Shown here: piece after piece, positions 7,984 to 15,683 of the stretch
Position numbering within the stretch: position 1 is the first letter of the stretch
Layout: every line of letters starts with the position of its first letter
Source of the DNA: JAGMCJ01 sp046761005
Lineage (GTDB): Archaea; Thermoplasmatota; Thermoplasmata; RBG-16-68-12; JAGMCJ01
Assembly: GCA_046761005.1 (NCBI GenBank)
Contig: JBHIFI010000014.1
Span: 1-36,727, forward strand
Length of the DNA: 36,727 nt
Direction of reading: 5' to 3'
Made by a program: the position numbers and the translations under genes
The notes under the pieces: model-generated
The model's database searches: none
Told to the model about the DNA's origin: nothing
What the model saw: the letters and a program-made list of their open reading frames with translations, nothing else

Positions 7984-8625
7984 TCAGAATCCGTACTTGC
8001 CTACCAGAGGAACGAAAACACAACCTCCATAGGATTTTCTCTTGATCTTGTCATGCTTCTTTGTGGCCAGTATGAGGTCCTGAAGATATGTCCCACCCAC
8101 AGGTATCAGGAGTTTGCCGCCGTCCTCTAGTTGATCCAAAAGAGGAGGAGGAATCGAGGGCGCAGCGCAAGTTACGAATATGCGATCATATGGTGCTTGC
8201 TCGGGGTATCCAAGAGAGCCGTCACCAACTATGATTTTCACTCTCTCTGAAAATCCAACTCTCTCAAGTGCCTCCTTTGCCTTGACAGCTAGTTTCTCAA
8301 TCCTCTCTATGGAGTAGACCATTCCTTTCTCGCCGACGATATCGCCAACAAGGGCGGCGTGATATCCAGACCCGCCACCGACCTCGAGCACCTTTTGACC
8401 CTCTACCAGATCGAGAGTCTCAAGCATTATGCCGACCATATGTGGAGCGGATATCGTTTGGCCTTCTCCTATTGACATGGGCGAGTCGACATATGCCAAC
8501 CTTCCAATGTCCACAAATAAATGGCGCGGAATCTTCTGCATTGCTGCGATTATTCTAGGGGAATGGATGTATCCTCCCTTGATGAGCTTTCTCACCATCC
8601 GCTCCTTCTCCTCCTCATAGCTCAT
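7984..8625 (-). CDS. pcm: Protein-L-isoaspartate O-methyltransferase
   Basis: PCMT repairs age-damaged proteins by methylating L-isoaspartyl residues with S-adenosylmethionine in the cytosol. The 213-residue product has the family pre-motif SIGEGQTISAPHMV (about 51-64), the SAM-binding motif I VLEVGGGSGYHAA (about 79-91), an acidic motif near YSIERIE and VGDGSLGYPEQAPYDRIFV (motif II region). Length is normal. Its ATG at 8625 overlaps the stop of the winged-helix regulator gene in an ATGA, so the two are probably translated in a coupled way. No anomaly seen. Confidence 0.94.
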   Translation of the reverse strand: MSYEEEKERMVRKLIKGGYIHSPRIIAAMQKIPRHLFVDIGRLAYVDSPMSIGEGQTISAPHMVGIMLETLDLVEGQKVLEVGGGSGYHAALVGDIVGEKGMVYSIERIEKLAVKAKEALERVGFSERVKIIVGDGSLGYPEQAPYDRIFVTCAAPSIPPPLLDQLEDGGKLLIPVGGTYLQDLILATKKHDKIKRKSYGGCVFVPLVGKYGF

Positions 8626-9146
8626 ACTCGTAGCTCCATCCAGACTTCTGCGAATCTGTCAACCAAGTCATCAAGAAAGGACGATTTATAGGTTATCAGT
8701 ATCGCAGCAACTTCATCCTCTTTTCTTATGGAATAGATCATTCTCCTTCCCCTTCGTCTCTCCTGAAGAATGCCCAAGTTTCTCATCTTTTTCAGATGAA
8801 AGGAAAGGGTGGACTTTGAGATTCCCAGATCCTTTCTGAGATCATCGAAGGAAACCTCGGATTCGAGGAGAGCTCTAATGGCTATCTTTCGAGGGATTCT
8901 CTGTCTCATCAGTCCCAATAGCTTCCTATCAAGAAAGGCAACCTCCTCACTAACATAGAAACGTCTCAGCCTTCCGTCCATCTCGCTAGATAGTAGGCCT
9001 TTCTTCTCCAAGTAGTTCAGATGGTATTCTAGAACGCCCATCTCCAGTTTCAAATCCTTTTGAATCTCCCTCAAGTATGTTCCAGGGTATCTCGAGACAT
9101 AGTCGTATATGCGCTTTCGATTCTCGAGGTCCAGGGCTTCACTCAT
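8622..9146 (-). CDS. Transcriptional regulator with two winged-helix domains
   Basis: The 174-residue protein contains two successive winged-helix folds. The first (about 8-70) has LREIQKDLKLEMGVLEYHLNYLEKKGLL and a wing ending RRFYVS. The second (about 84-150) has FDDLRKDLGISKSTLSFHLKKMRNLGIL and a wing RRGRRMIYSI. Both show the ArsR/MarR-like recognition-helix pattern (SxxSxxLKxL). This tandem arrangement matches archaeal regulators of the COG3398 type. Ligand and target are unknown; there is no metal-binding cysteine pattern of the classical ArsR type. It lies 6 bases downstream of the small membrane protein gene and overlaps pcm by ATGA, so the membrane protein and regulator may form a sensory pair. 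Confidence 0.85.
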   Translation of the reverse strand: MSEALDLENRKRIYDYVSRYPGTYLREIQKDLKLEMGVLEYHLNYLEKKGLLSSEMDGRLRRFYVSEEVAFLDRKLLGLMRQRIPRKIAIRALLESEVSFDDLRKDLGISKSTLSFHLKKMRNLGILQERRRGRRMIYSIRKEDEVAAILITYKSSFLDDLVDRFAEVWMELRV

Positions 9147-9152
9147 GGCCCC

Positions 9153-9419
9153 TCACTTCTTTGCGACAGCGAAGTAGAACATGACTACCGCTATCAGCTG
9201 AAGAAGAAGATACTGCCATGGGATTCCCCAATCCTTCCAAAGATTCCCGCTGAAGACAGCGATGACGAGAAAGATGCTTTGTATCAGAAACACAAGAAAA
9301 GCGACGGAAACCAGAAGCAGTCTCAGATTCTTGATTGTGACATAACTGATGGAGGATGCAATAAGCATTATCAAAGAGAAACCAAGAAGCAGAACAGAGA
9401 GAAGAGTTTCCAACAACAT
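9153..9419 (-). CDS. Small three-helix membrane protein next to a winged-helix regulator
   Basis: The 88-residue product (ATG at 9419) is almost entirely hydrophobic: three likely transmembrane helices at about residues 3-27, 35-57 and 68-85, with few charged residues between. The frame stays open to 9605, but the upstream 62 residues lack membrane character and the ATG at 9419 starts right before the first helix, with AGGT six bases upstream, so the short form is preferred. It sits just before a two-domain winged-helix gene. The pairing recalls small membrane proteins (DUF7521-like) that accompany HTH regulators in haloarchaea, but I cannot confirm homology without a search. Possible role: membrane partner or input for the regulator. 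Confidence 0.6.
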   Translation of the reverse strand: MLLETLLSVLLLGFSLIMLIASSISYVTIKNLRLLLVSVAFLVFLIQSIFLVIAVFSGNLWKDWGIPWQYLLLQLIAVVMFYFAVAKK

Positions 9420-9547
9420 GCTACCTTGAGGTGAATGGACCCAATCTAAAAAGGTTTTTTCCTCTACAGTCTCAGTTCCACGCTCGCCGAACTGATGAGT
9501 GGGATGCGATTCTCGAAAGAATGGATTGTTCGATGATTGTACCAAAT

Positions 9548-9559
9548 CCAATATAAGAG
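9548..9559 (+). promoter_or_regulatory. Putative TATA box of the secreted-protein gene
   Basis: CCAATATAAGAG lies about 120 bases upstream of the ATG at 9677. If used, transcription would start near 9580 and give a leader of roughly 95 bases that contains the two hairpins at 9615-9660. Other A/T-rich sites nearby could serve instead. Confidence 0.3.
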
Positions 9560-9614
9560 CGGTTCCACTATACAGATTTCGAGGCTTTTCTATTATTCTG
9601 CCCACATAATAGAA

Positions 9615-9660
9615 CCTCCCCCAAAGGGGGAGGGAGCCTCCTCCATTCTTTTTGAATGGA
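9615..9660 (+). repeat. Two consecutive hairpins in the leader of the secreted-protein gene
   Basis: The first is a perfect 8-bp stem, CCTCCCCC (9615-9622) with GGGGGAGG (9626-9633) and an AAA loop. The second is a 7-bp stem, TCCATTC (9642-9648) with GAATGGA (9654-9660) and a TTTTT loop. They lie between two divergent genes, so they are not terminators of either; they would fold in the 5' leader of the gene at 9677, ending 16 bases before its ATG. Confidence 0.6.
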
Positions 9661-9676
9661 CGAATAGGATGGTAGG

Positions 9677-10738
9677 ATGAAGTTCCACGTGGCGTTGACC
9701 GCTGTCCTGATGGCTTTCTTACTGCCTCTCTCCGCCTTCACCGCTTCAGCTGGGTCTGATGGTATTGGTCTTCAGGAGAATCCAGACGGAAGTTTTTCAA
9801 TTGAGGGGGATTTCGTCAGCTTGGGCTACGTGGGAGATCTCTCCCCCACCTTCAACTCGATTGGCATATCAAGGAACTTACTGACTGCACAGTTTGAGCC
9901 GTTGTTTGAATCGATAGACGTCCAGAGTTTCGTCCCAGTTTCTGATCCGACCCTGAGAGGCCAAAGTGTGCGGATATCAAGCAATGAGGTTGGAATGGAG
10001 TTTCATAACAATCCCATGGCGACCATGAGCTTTGAGGCGGTCGACGAGAGTCTCATAACCTTCGCGCTTGAGGGGGACATTGGCGCGATCGTTGATTCCA
10101 GACTGGCACGTCTAGGAAAAGGAGGGCTGACTGCCGAGCTCATCGTACAGGGCGATGCGACCCTTGAGAAATCTTTCAATCATATCCGGCTCCGCATGGA
10201 CGCAGGGAGCAGATGCTTCTTCCGAGCCTCTGTCATTCCCGACGAGTTCATAGGACATGAGATCTCAACGGGAACAGTCGTCGGGGAACTTTATCTGACG
10301 CAAATAGATTCCAATGTCGTTTCGGACCTCATTCAATATCAAGCTGTTTCGCTCTCCCCGTCATTCGTATCCAGCGAGAAAGCAATAGTCGATATCTCTG
10401 GAGACTTCTCAGGCGGGAGAGTGATTGTCCTTTCCCTGGACAAAGGAATGTTCAATGTTCCCGCGGATAAGCTCGCTGTTCGACTGGACGGGAACGAAGT
10501 GGCGAGAGCTAGTGATCTGGATGAGATTCTCCTGGGAGGCGGGCAATCAGCGTTCTTCGCTTCTCAGAATGAGGGCATGGTGGAAGTCTTTGTCTTCGTA
10601 TCACATTTCTCAGAGCACAGAATCATTCTCTCGGGAGGCCCCAAAGCTGTATTTCCGTGGGATAGTTTGGCGGTGGCGCTCGGGGCGGCAGTCGTCCTCT
10701 TGACCGCAACCGCTTATCTTTTCAAAAAGAGGGACTAG
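9677..10738 (+). CDS. Secreted protein with C-terminal membrane anchor, unknown function
   Basis: I do not recognise this 353-residue protein. Residues 1-25 form a signal peptide (positive Lys2, hydrophobic ALTAVLMAFLLPLSAF, then a small-residue cleavage region TASAGS). Residues 26-325 look like a beta-rich extracytoplasmic domain without cysteine clusters or known motifs. Residues about 326-349 are a transmembrane helix followed by the positively charged tail FKKRD, giving a type I orientation. It is therefore likely displayed on the outer face of the membrane. It diverges from the small membrane protein/regulator group and converges on the zinc-finger gene, sharing CTAG for both stops. The leader holds two hairpins. 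Confidence 0.75.
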   Translation: MKFHVALTAVLMAFLLPLSAFTASAGSDGIGLQENPDGSFSIEGDFVSLGYVGDLSPTFNSIGISRNLLTAQFEPLFESIDVQSFVPVSDPTLRGQSVRISSNEVGMEFHNNPMATMSFEAVDESLITFALEGDIGAIVDSRLARLGKGGLTAELIVQGDATLEKSFNHIRLRMDAGSRCFFRASVIPDEFIGHEISTGTVVGELYLTQIDSNVVSDLIQYQAVSLSPSFVSSEKAIVDISGDFSGGRVIVLSLDKGMFNVPADKLAVRLDGNEVARASDLDEILLGGGQSAFFASQNEGMVEVFVFVSHFSEHRIILSGGPKAVFPWDSLAVALGAAVVLLTATAYLFKKRD

Positions 10739-11334
10739 GCAAGCCTTTTCCGAATGGGTGTAGCGTATATTCTCACTATGTCCTCAGCCTTCGCCTTTCC
10801 GTCCCGAATGAGCCGATTCTTCACTTTTATCCTGTGAATCGCTGCCTTGATCCTTCCTAACTCCACGATGTCGCCCGTGTAGAACTCCTCGTCTGGGGAG
10901 GCCTCTATCTCTCTGGAAATCGTTCTACCCGCCCTGCCTATCGAGAACTTCACTATGACTTTGTCAATCCTCTTGGCCCAAAGCGTATCGATGTGAGCCG
11001 AGACGGCTTCCTCCGGTCTTCTTCCTTTTTCCTCAATTCCAGTGATGGTTATCTGCCTGCCCTCGAGAAGAAACCTGTCGCCCTTCCTCACAATTGATTT
11101 GGGATCCAGCTCGATGGTCTTCTTCTCAGAACTCTCACCCCGGCTCACGATGATCGGAACACTCAGGGGCTTGGACTCACGAATTGTTTCCCTTCTGGTT
11201 TGTCCGCATGTCAAACAGCGGACCAGACCTTCCAAAATTATCTCTTTCTTTTCTGAAACTCTTCCTCTGATTATTCTGTGAGGCTTCTCTCCGCAGTTAG
11301 GGCAATTAAGAATCAGAGCAGAGGGCACGCGCAC
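10735..11334 (-). CDS. HVO_0476-type zinc-finger protein
   Basis: The 199-residue product begins with a zinc ribbon made of CPNCGEKPHRI (CX2C) and RCLTCGQTRRE (CX2C), followed by a beta-rich, strongly basic domain with repeated GRxxTxxGIE and GDIVELGRIKAAIHRI elements. This matches the archaea-specific family typified by Haloferax HVO_0476 (COG1326). Function is unknown; the ribbon plus basic beta domain suggests nucleic-acid binding, which is inference. The start codon is GTG at 11334, with another GTG two codons later and no clear Shine-Dalgarno site. It lies 24 bases downstream of the rhomboid gene on the same strand and shares the CTAG stop overlap with the secreted-protein gene. Confidence 0.82.
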   Translation of the reverse strand: MRVPSALILNCPNCGEKPHRIIRGRVSEKKEIILEGLVRCLTCGQTRRETIRESKPLSVPIIVSRGESSEKKTIELDPKSIVRKGDRFLLEGRQITITGIEEKGRRPEEAVSAHIDTLWAKRIDKVIVKFSIGRAGRTISREIEASPDEEFYTGDIVELGRIKAAIHRIKVKNRLIRDGKAKAEDIVRIYATPIRKRLA

Positions 11335-11358
11335 GATTGGATATGATTTTCAACGCTA

Positions 11359-12243
11359 TTATTCTTTTCTTTCGATCCTTATGGACCAACCGCATTCCGA
11401 GTAGATTTTCCTTCCTTTCATGCGAACGATATCTCCGCACTCAGGGCACCTCGCCTTCTGAAGAAATCTCTCCAGCCAGGCCCGCCTGACATCCTCCAAA
11501 GATTCTCCCTCAATCTTCTGTAGGATAATCCTCAACTCATCGTTTACGGCAAGTTGTTCGAGGCCCGCCAAAGTGACCTCTTCCTTCGAAGGCAGACCGA
11601 TTCTCATGATCAATGGGGCAATGAGGATCCCAGCTGCCAACCCCGCTAAGTGGGCTTCATGTGCTGTGTGGCTTCGAGGATCAAAGGCGAAGAGCGTCTC
11701 AATAACTACTATGAAGGCTACTAGATAGGGAATGCGCATCGGGGGGAGGGGGATGAACATGTAGAGCATGGATATCTTCTCTCTCGGATATAGCACCGCG
11801 AAAGCTCCCAATATTCCAGAGATAGCTCCCGAAGCACCGAGGACGATGGCAATCTCGTTCAGATGCATTAGGCCGTATGCAAGAGTCCCGATTAGGCCAG
11901 TGGTGACGTAAATGGCGGCAAATCTCACCGTACCGATTTTCTCCTCCAGCAGGGGTCCGATGAAAATCAGGGCTATCATGTTGAATATCAGGTGAAAGAA
12001 TGTTGCATGAAGAAACATCGAGGTGAAGAGCGTATACAGGTAACCTGGCTCTCTTAGGTGCACTGGTTGGAAGGCCAAGTCTAGGGTCATGGGTGAGATT
12101 ACGAGCGGAGATTCCAGTGCCCCTATCGCAAAGACGGCAGCGATGACAACGGCCATAACTAGGCTGAAGAGAATTTTGCGTGCTAACGAGAATATAATGC
12201 CTCCAAATATCACGGCAACAACTGCTAATGCGAAGGGGTTCAT
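11359..12243 (-). CDS. Rhomboid family intramembrane serine protease with C-terminal degenerate zinc ribbon
   Basis: The 294-residue protein has about seven membrane segments. The rhomboid catalytic dyad is visible: GASGA with Ser138 and AHLAG with His198. HLIFN (His84, Asn88) gives the oxyanion-side residues. Such proteases cut substrates inside the lipid bilayer. After the membrane domain (ends about 215) comes a helical segment and a C-terminal ribbon-like tail, CPECG (266-270) then YSECGW (281-286); only three cysteines remain where a zinc ribbon would have four. The ATG at 12243 is supported by a TATA-like box 28 bases upstream. It probably forms a pair with the zinc-finger gene downstream. 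Substrates are unknown; surface glycoproteins are possible given the locus. Confidence 0.9.
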   Translation of the reverse strand: MNPFALAVVAVIFGGIIFSLARKILFSLVMAVVIAAVFAIGALESPLVISPMTLDLAFQPVHLREPGYLYTLFTSMFLHATFFHLIFNMIALIFIGPLLEEKIGTVRFAAIYVTTGLIGTLAYGLMHLNEIAIVLGASGAISGILGAFAVLYPREKISMLYMFIPLPPMRIPYLVAFIVVIETLFAFDPRSHTAHEAHLAGLAAGILIAPLIMRIGLPSKEEVTLAGLEQLAVNDELRIILQKIEGESLEDVRRAWLERFLQKARCPECGDIVRMKGRKIYSECGWSIRIERKE

Positions 12244-12266
12244 CCGTCAGGAAAGATGACCAAAGA

Positions 12267-12275
12267 GTATATTAA
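12267..12275 (-). promoter_or_regulatory. Putative TATA box of the rhomboid gene
   Basis: On the minus strand TTAATATAC overlaps the wecB stop codon (TAA at 12272-12274). Its centre is about 28 bases upstream of the rhomboid ATG at 12243, matching a leaderless archaeal promoter. Confidence 0.45.
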
Positions 12276-13336
12276 TTCAGTGAATTCCTGATTATTTGCG
12301 CAACCCTATCGCTTGCCTTTCCGTCACCGAAAGACTCACGTTTCCTTTTCGGAGTGGTATCAGAATTGATCGCATTGATGATCTTATCCTTGTCCGAGTC
12401 TACGAGAGTATTCCAGCCATCTTCAACTGTTTCAGGCCATTCTGTCTCTTCCCTAAGGGTGATGCAAGGCTTATCAAGGAGATACGCTTCTTTTTGGATT
12501 CCTCCACTGTCCGTCAAAATTCTCTTGCATCTTAATAACAACGCTATGAAATCCGGATAACTCAGCGGATTCACGAGTTTCACATTATCTTTGATACACT
12601 CCTGAAGATTAAACCTCTTTATTGCATTCGCGGTTCGAGGATGAGCGGGAAAAACGACATCCAGATTCAAATTTGAAACGACATCCAGAATCGTGCGGAG
12701 GTTGTCTTTGTTTTCGGTGTTTTGTGGTCGATGCAAGGTCATGAGATGGAAGCATCCTTCCTCAAGCTCCATTTCAGAGAGAATGTCTCTGTCTTTTGCG
12801 ACTGAGAGAAATCTCTCAAGCATGTCTCTCATCACATCTCCAACGAGATGGACACCGTTTACAATCCCCTCCTTTCTCAAATTCTCGACTGCAGTCTCGG
12901 TCGGGCAGAATAGAAGCTCAGAAAGGTGATCCGTCAAGACCCTGTTGATTTCCTCTGGTATTGATCAGTTGTAGCATCTAAGGCCGGCTTCGACATGTGC
13001 AATTTTGGCTCCGAGCTTTGCTGCTGCCAGTGAACCGGAAAGAGTGGAATTGGTATCTCCATGAACTATAACAAGCTCAGGTTGCTCCTTTACCAGAACA
13101 TCCTCAATTCTCTTGAGCATTCTTGCCGTTTGAACGGCGTGTGAGCCGGAACCGACACCCAGGTTGTAATCAGGCTCGGGAAGATCTAGTGTCTCAAAGA
13201 ACACTTTACTGAGTTCATAGTCGTAGTGCTGCCCTGTATGTATGACGACCTCCTCCACAAACCTCCTCAGTTTCTCTGTCAAAGCAGCAGCCTTGATGAA
13301 CTGAGGCCTTGCTCCCACAATCGTGGCAATTCTCAT
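12272..13336 (-). pseudogene. wecB: UDP-N-acetylglucosamine 2-epimerase interrupted by an in-frame TGA
   Basis: The full frame (355 codons) has the length of a normal WecB/MnaA, which turns UDP-GlcNAc into UDP-ManNAc for surface glycans. The N-terminal part starts with MRIATIVGARPQFIKAA and runs through HTGQHYDYELS, VHGDTNST and HVEAGLRCYN. The C-terminal part continues in the same frame with SIPEEINRVLTDHLSELLF, HRPQNTENK, PLSYPDF, LTDSGGIQKEA and REETEWPE. Between them a TGA (12965-12967) takes the position where homologues have Arg (GLRxxDRxxPEE). A single CGA to TGA change explains it; there is no frameshift. Unless the base is an error or TGA is read through, two fragments of 123 and at most 230 residues result. 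A TATA-like box lies 27 bases before the ATG at 13336. The upstream extension to 13501 is rejected. Confidence 0.85.
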
Positions 13337-13359
13337 CTCGTTTTGACTATGTCTTTTGG

Positions 13360-13367
13360 ATATTAAA
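13360..13367 (-). promoter_or_regulatory. Putative TATA box of wecB
   Basis: TTTAATAT on the minus strand, centred 27 bases before the ATG at 13336, with a purine-rich AAGAAGAG directly upstream that could act as BRE. It implies a leaderless transcript and supports the short wecB start. Confidence 0.5.
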
Positions 13368-13429
13368 CTCTTCTTTCCTCCTATTCGATTCCGAGATTCG
13401 TTCTCAAATCTGATAACGTTGTTGGAAAG

Positions 13430-13438
13430 TTTGATATA
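13430..13438 (+). promoter_or_regulatory. Putative promoter of the glycan operon
   Basis: TTTGATATA preceded by GGAAAG (BRE-like) lies 31 bases (centre) upstream of the GPT-like gene's ATG at 13465. It would start the plus-strand glycan operon with almost no leader. It lies about 70 bases from the opposing wecB promoter, so the two may be co-regulated. Confidence 0.45.
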
Positions 13439-13464
13439 CAGACCGTTTTTTGTGCTGAAGTAGT

Positions 13465-14478
13465 ATGCAATTTGATTCGGGAACGGAATATCTAGCCACA
13501 TTTATCGCCTTCATCGTTTCCTTTGTTGTTGCCATCGTTGCCGTTCCGCCTCTTATCAGAAAGATGAGAGAAGGAAATATGGTTGGGGGCGATGTCAATA
13601 AACCTGGGAGACCTGAAGTTCCTGAGCTGGGCGGCATTGCGGCTGTTTTCGCCTTTTCAATATCCATATCACTAATGGTTGGAGTCATTAAGCTCCTTGG
13701 CAATGTCTATGAGCCCCCCTTCTTGGCAGTCATCAGTGTTTTCTTCATAGCATCCATGATAGGGCTTATCGACGACGTGTCCAAGATTTCTCAGAGGATG
13801 AAAGCGGTTGCTTTGATCTTTGCCAGCTTTCCACTCATGCTTGTTCATTTTGGGTCCGAGCATATCGCTCTTCCCTTCAGAATATTCATTGACGTTCCCT
13901 ATTACGTCTACTGGTTGGTGCTCATTCCCGTTGGTATCACGGGCGGCGGGAACGCTGTCAACATGTCTGCAGGCTACAACGGTCTGGAGAGCGGTCAGAT
14001 TGTGGTCATCACCTCCTTTCTTCTTCTCATAGTCGCGCTGAGAAATCCCACGAGTTATGCCCTGCCAATCTTTGCCTCGCTTCTGGGCTGTTCCTTGGCT
14101 CTTTTCCACTTCAACAGATATCCCGCCAGGATCTTTGTCGGCGATATAGGAACTCTTGGCATGGGTGCGGCTGTTGCGGCGGGTGTCATTATTGGGGACA
14201 TCGAGTTCTTCGGTGCCATCGCTCTACTTCCTGCATTCTATGAAATCGCTGCTACTACGTACTACATCATTGTGGGAAACCATGATAGACGGGAAGCTTG
14301 CCACAATCCCATGATTGGCCCCCAAGGAAGACTGTCGCCTCCCCAAGGATCCGAAAGGTATACTCTTGCATATCTTCTACTGAGCATCAAGCCAATGACT
14401 GAAAGAAGGTTGGTTGCCGTAATCCTCGGGCTTTATGCGGCTTCAGGTGTTATCGCACTTGTCCTGAGTGTGATCTGA
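13465..14478 (+). CDS. UDP-GlcNAc:polyprenyl-phosphate GlcNAc-1-phosphate transferase (GPT/AglH-like)
   Basis: A polytopic membrane enzyme of 337 residues and about ten helices that starts lipid-linked glycan synthesis by moving a HexNAc-1-phosphate to a dolichyl phosphate. Family motifs are present in order: NKPGRPEVPELGG (45-57), the acidic LIDDVSK (101-107, D103-D104), GGNAVNMSAGYNGLESGQ (161-178), FVGDIGTLGMG (225-234, D227) and HNP in the last cytoplasmic loop. The NxxNxxAGxNGLExGQ form resembles eukaryotic ALG7 and archaeal AglH more than bacterial MraY/WecA. It is the first gene of the operon, and its stop overlaps the next start as TGATG. Confidence 0.9.
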   Translation: MQFDSGTEYLATFIAFIVSFVVAIVAVPPLIRKMREGNMVGGDVNKPGRPEVPELGGIAAVFAFSISISLMVGVIKLLGNVYEPPFLAVISVFFIASMIGLIDDVSKISQRMKAVALIFASFPLMLVHFGSEHIALPFRIFIDVPYYVYWLVLIPVGITGGGNAVNMSAGYNGLESGQIVVITSFLLLIVALRNPTSYALPIFASLLGCSLALFHFNRYPARIFVGDIGTLGMGAAVAAGVIIGDIEFFGAIALLPAFYEIAATTYYIIVGNHDRREACHNPMIGPQGRLSPPQGSERYTLAYLLLSIKPMTERRLVAVILGLYAASGVIALVLSVI

Positions 14479-15683
14479 TGATAGGAGCTACAAAGACTCG
14501 CGGAAGATTCAGCAAACTGGGCCGGGCTGTGAGCGTGTTAAGAAACTACGGTATGGTTTCTTCCAATCGACTTGAAGCGCGTTTGCACACCTTTCGGAGG
14601 TTTCTCAAAAACAACAGATGTCCAGCGACATTCGCATGCCCCTCTGCTCTCTTGAGAAGGGGTCGAGGACTCGTTAACTTCTTGAAGGATTTTGACGTGG
14701 CAATTCACGGCATGGACCACATAGACTACAAGAATATGAACCTCCAGAGAATCGAGAGTGACTTAAACCAAGCAATCTCAGATTACGAATCAGTGGATCT
14801 AGAGCCCAAAGGCTTCAGAGCACCCTACTTAAGATGGAACAGGGACCTTATTAGAGCACTCTGCAGGTCTGGTTTAACTTACGACTCATCGAATTCGATA
14901 TTCTGGGATGTGGGAGGACGCGATTTGGCCTCTCTCAAGGAGATCCAGAAGCTCTTGAATTTCTATTCTTCTACAAATGAAGAAGACACTCCGAGCCTGC
15001 CTAGGATAGAAGAGGGTCTTGTTCGGATACCTGTCTCTCTTCCAGACGATGAGATTCTTGTGGAGAGATTGATGATAAGTCACCCAACGGACCTGTTCGC
15101 ACACTGGTCGGAAATGCTCAAGAAATCCTATGAGAAATCGGAGCTTCTGGTCTTGCAGATTCATCCAGAAAGATTCCAAACATGTGAGGAAGCCTTGGGA
15201 CGCCTTCTGGAAGAAGTTAGGAACAGGAATATCTGGGTCGGTAACCTAGAAGAGATCGCTTCTTGGTGGCTCAAAAGGAATGCAGCCAGGCTGAGTGTTG
15301 ACAGCGACATGCGAATCGACTATGAGAATCCAAATAGCATGGTCGTGAAGATTTGGAATGAGATCAAGGAAGGGGGAGAGATGGTTCCTCGTGAGTCTCT
15401 CATTCGCATTTCGTCCAAGCATCCTCTGTATCGAAGGGCCCTGGAACTGGGTTTCGTCTTCTCCGAAGATTCTTCTTCAGGTTTTCCTATTGACGAAGCT
15501 GTTGTGCAGGAAAGCGATCTTATTGAAATAGGAAAGAGAAGGGGACTTCTGCAGAAGGGTCTGTGGCCTCATGATTATCGTAGCGCGTTCTGTCTCACTG
15601 GTGATATTGACGCGCTTACGGTTGGGGATTTCCTGAAGAGGTCCCTCATGCGAATGTCCAGCAGTCACAGGAGGGGCGAGTAG
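14478..15683 (+). CDS. Polysaccharide deacetylase-like protein with permuted motif order
   Basis: The 401-residue protein carries NodB-type deacetylase elements but in unusual order. The N-terminal part contains CPATFACPSALL (48-59), the His pair HGMDH (77-81), KGFRAPYLRW (111-120) and LQIHPER (226-232, His229), which correspond to motifs 2-5. Motif 1, the strand carrying the catalytic and metal aspartates (normally TFDDG-like and N-terminal), is missing in front of them. A matching segment, FCLTGDIDALT (371-381, D376 and D378), instead lies near the C-terminus after about 120 residues of other sequence. This suggests a circular permutation. Expected action: removing acetyl groups from an amino sugar or a lipid-linked glycan. 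Its stop TAG is followed directly by the next start. Confidence 0.7.
   Translation: MIGATKTRGRFSKLGRAVSVLRNYGMVSSNRLEARLHTFRRFLKNNRCPATFACPSALLRRGRGLVNFLKDFDVAIHGMDHIDYKNMNLQRIESDLNQAISDYESVDLEPKGFRAPYLRWNRDLIRALCRSGLTYDSSNSIFWDVGGRDLASLKEIQKLLNFYSSTNEEDTPSLPRIEEGLVRIPVSLPDDEILVERLMISHPTDLFAHWSEMLKKSYEKSELLVLQIHPERFQTCEEALGRLLEEVRNRNIWVGNLEEIASWWLKRNAARLSVDSDMRIDYENPNSMVVKIWNEIKEGGEMVPRESLIRISSKHPLYRRALELGFVFSEDSSSGFPIDEAVVQESDLIEIGKRRGLLQKGLWPHDYRSAFCLTGDIDALTVGDFLKRSLMRMSSSHRRGE

Noticed and set aside
12965..12967. TGA in wecB as selenocysteine or reassigned codon
   Set aside because: The position is an Arg in the family, not a redox Cys, and TGA ends many other genes in the window.
12965..13501. 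wecB start extended to 13501
   Set aside because: The extra 55 residues resemble no WecB N-terminus and run through the TATA-like box and into the divergent gene; the ATG at 13336 starts the conserved first strand.
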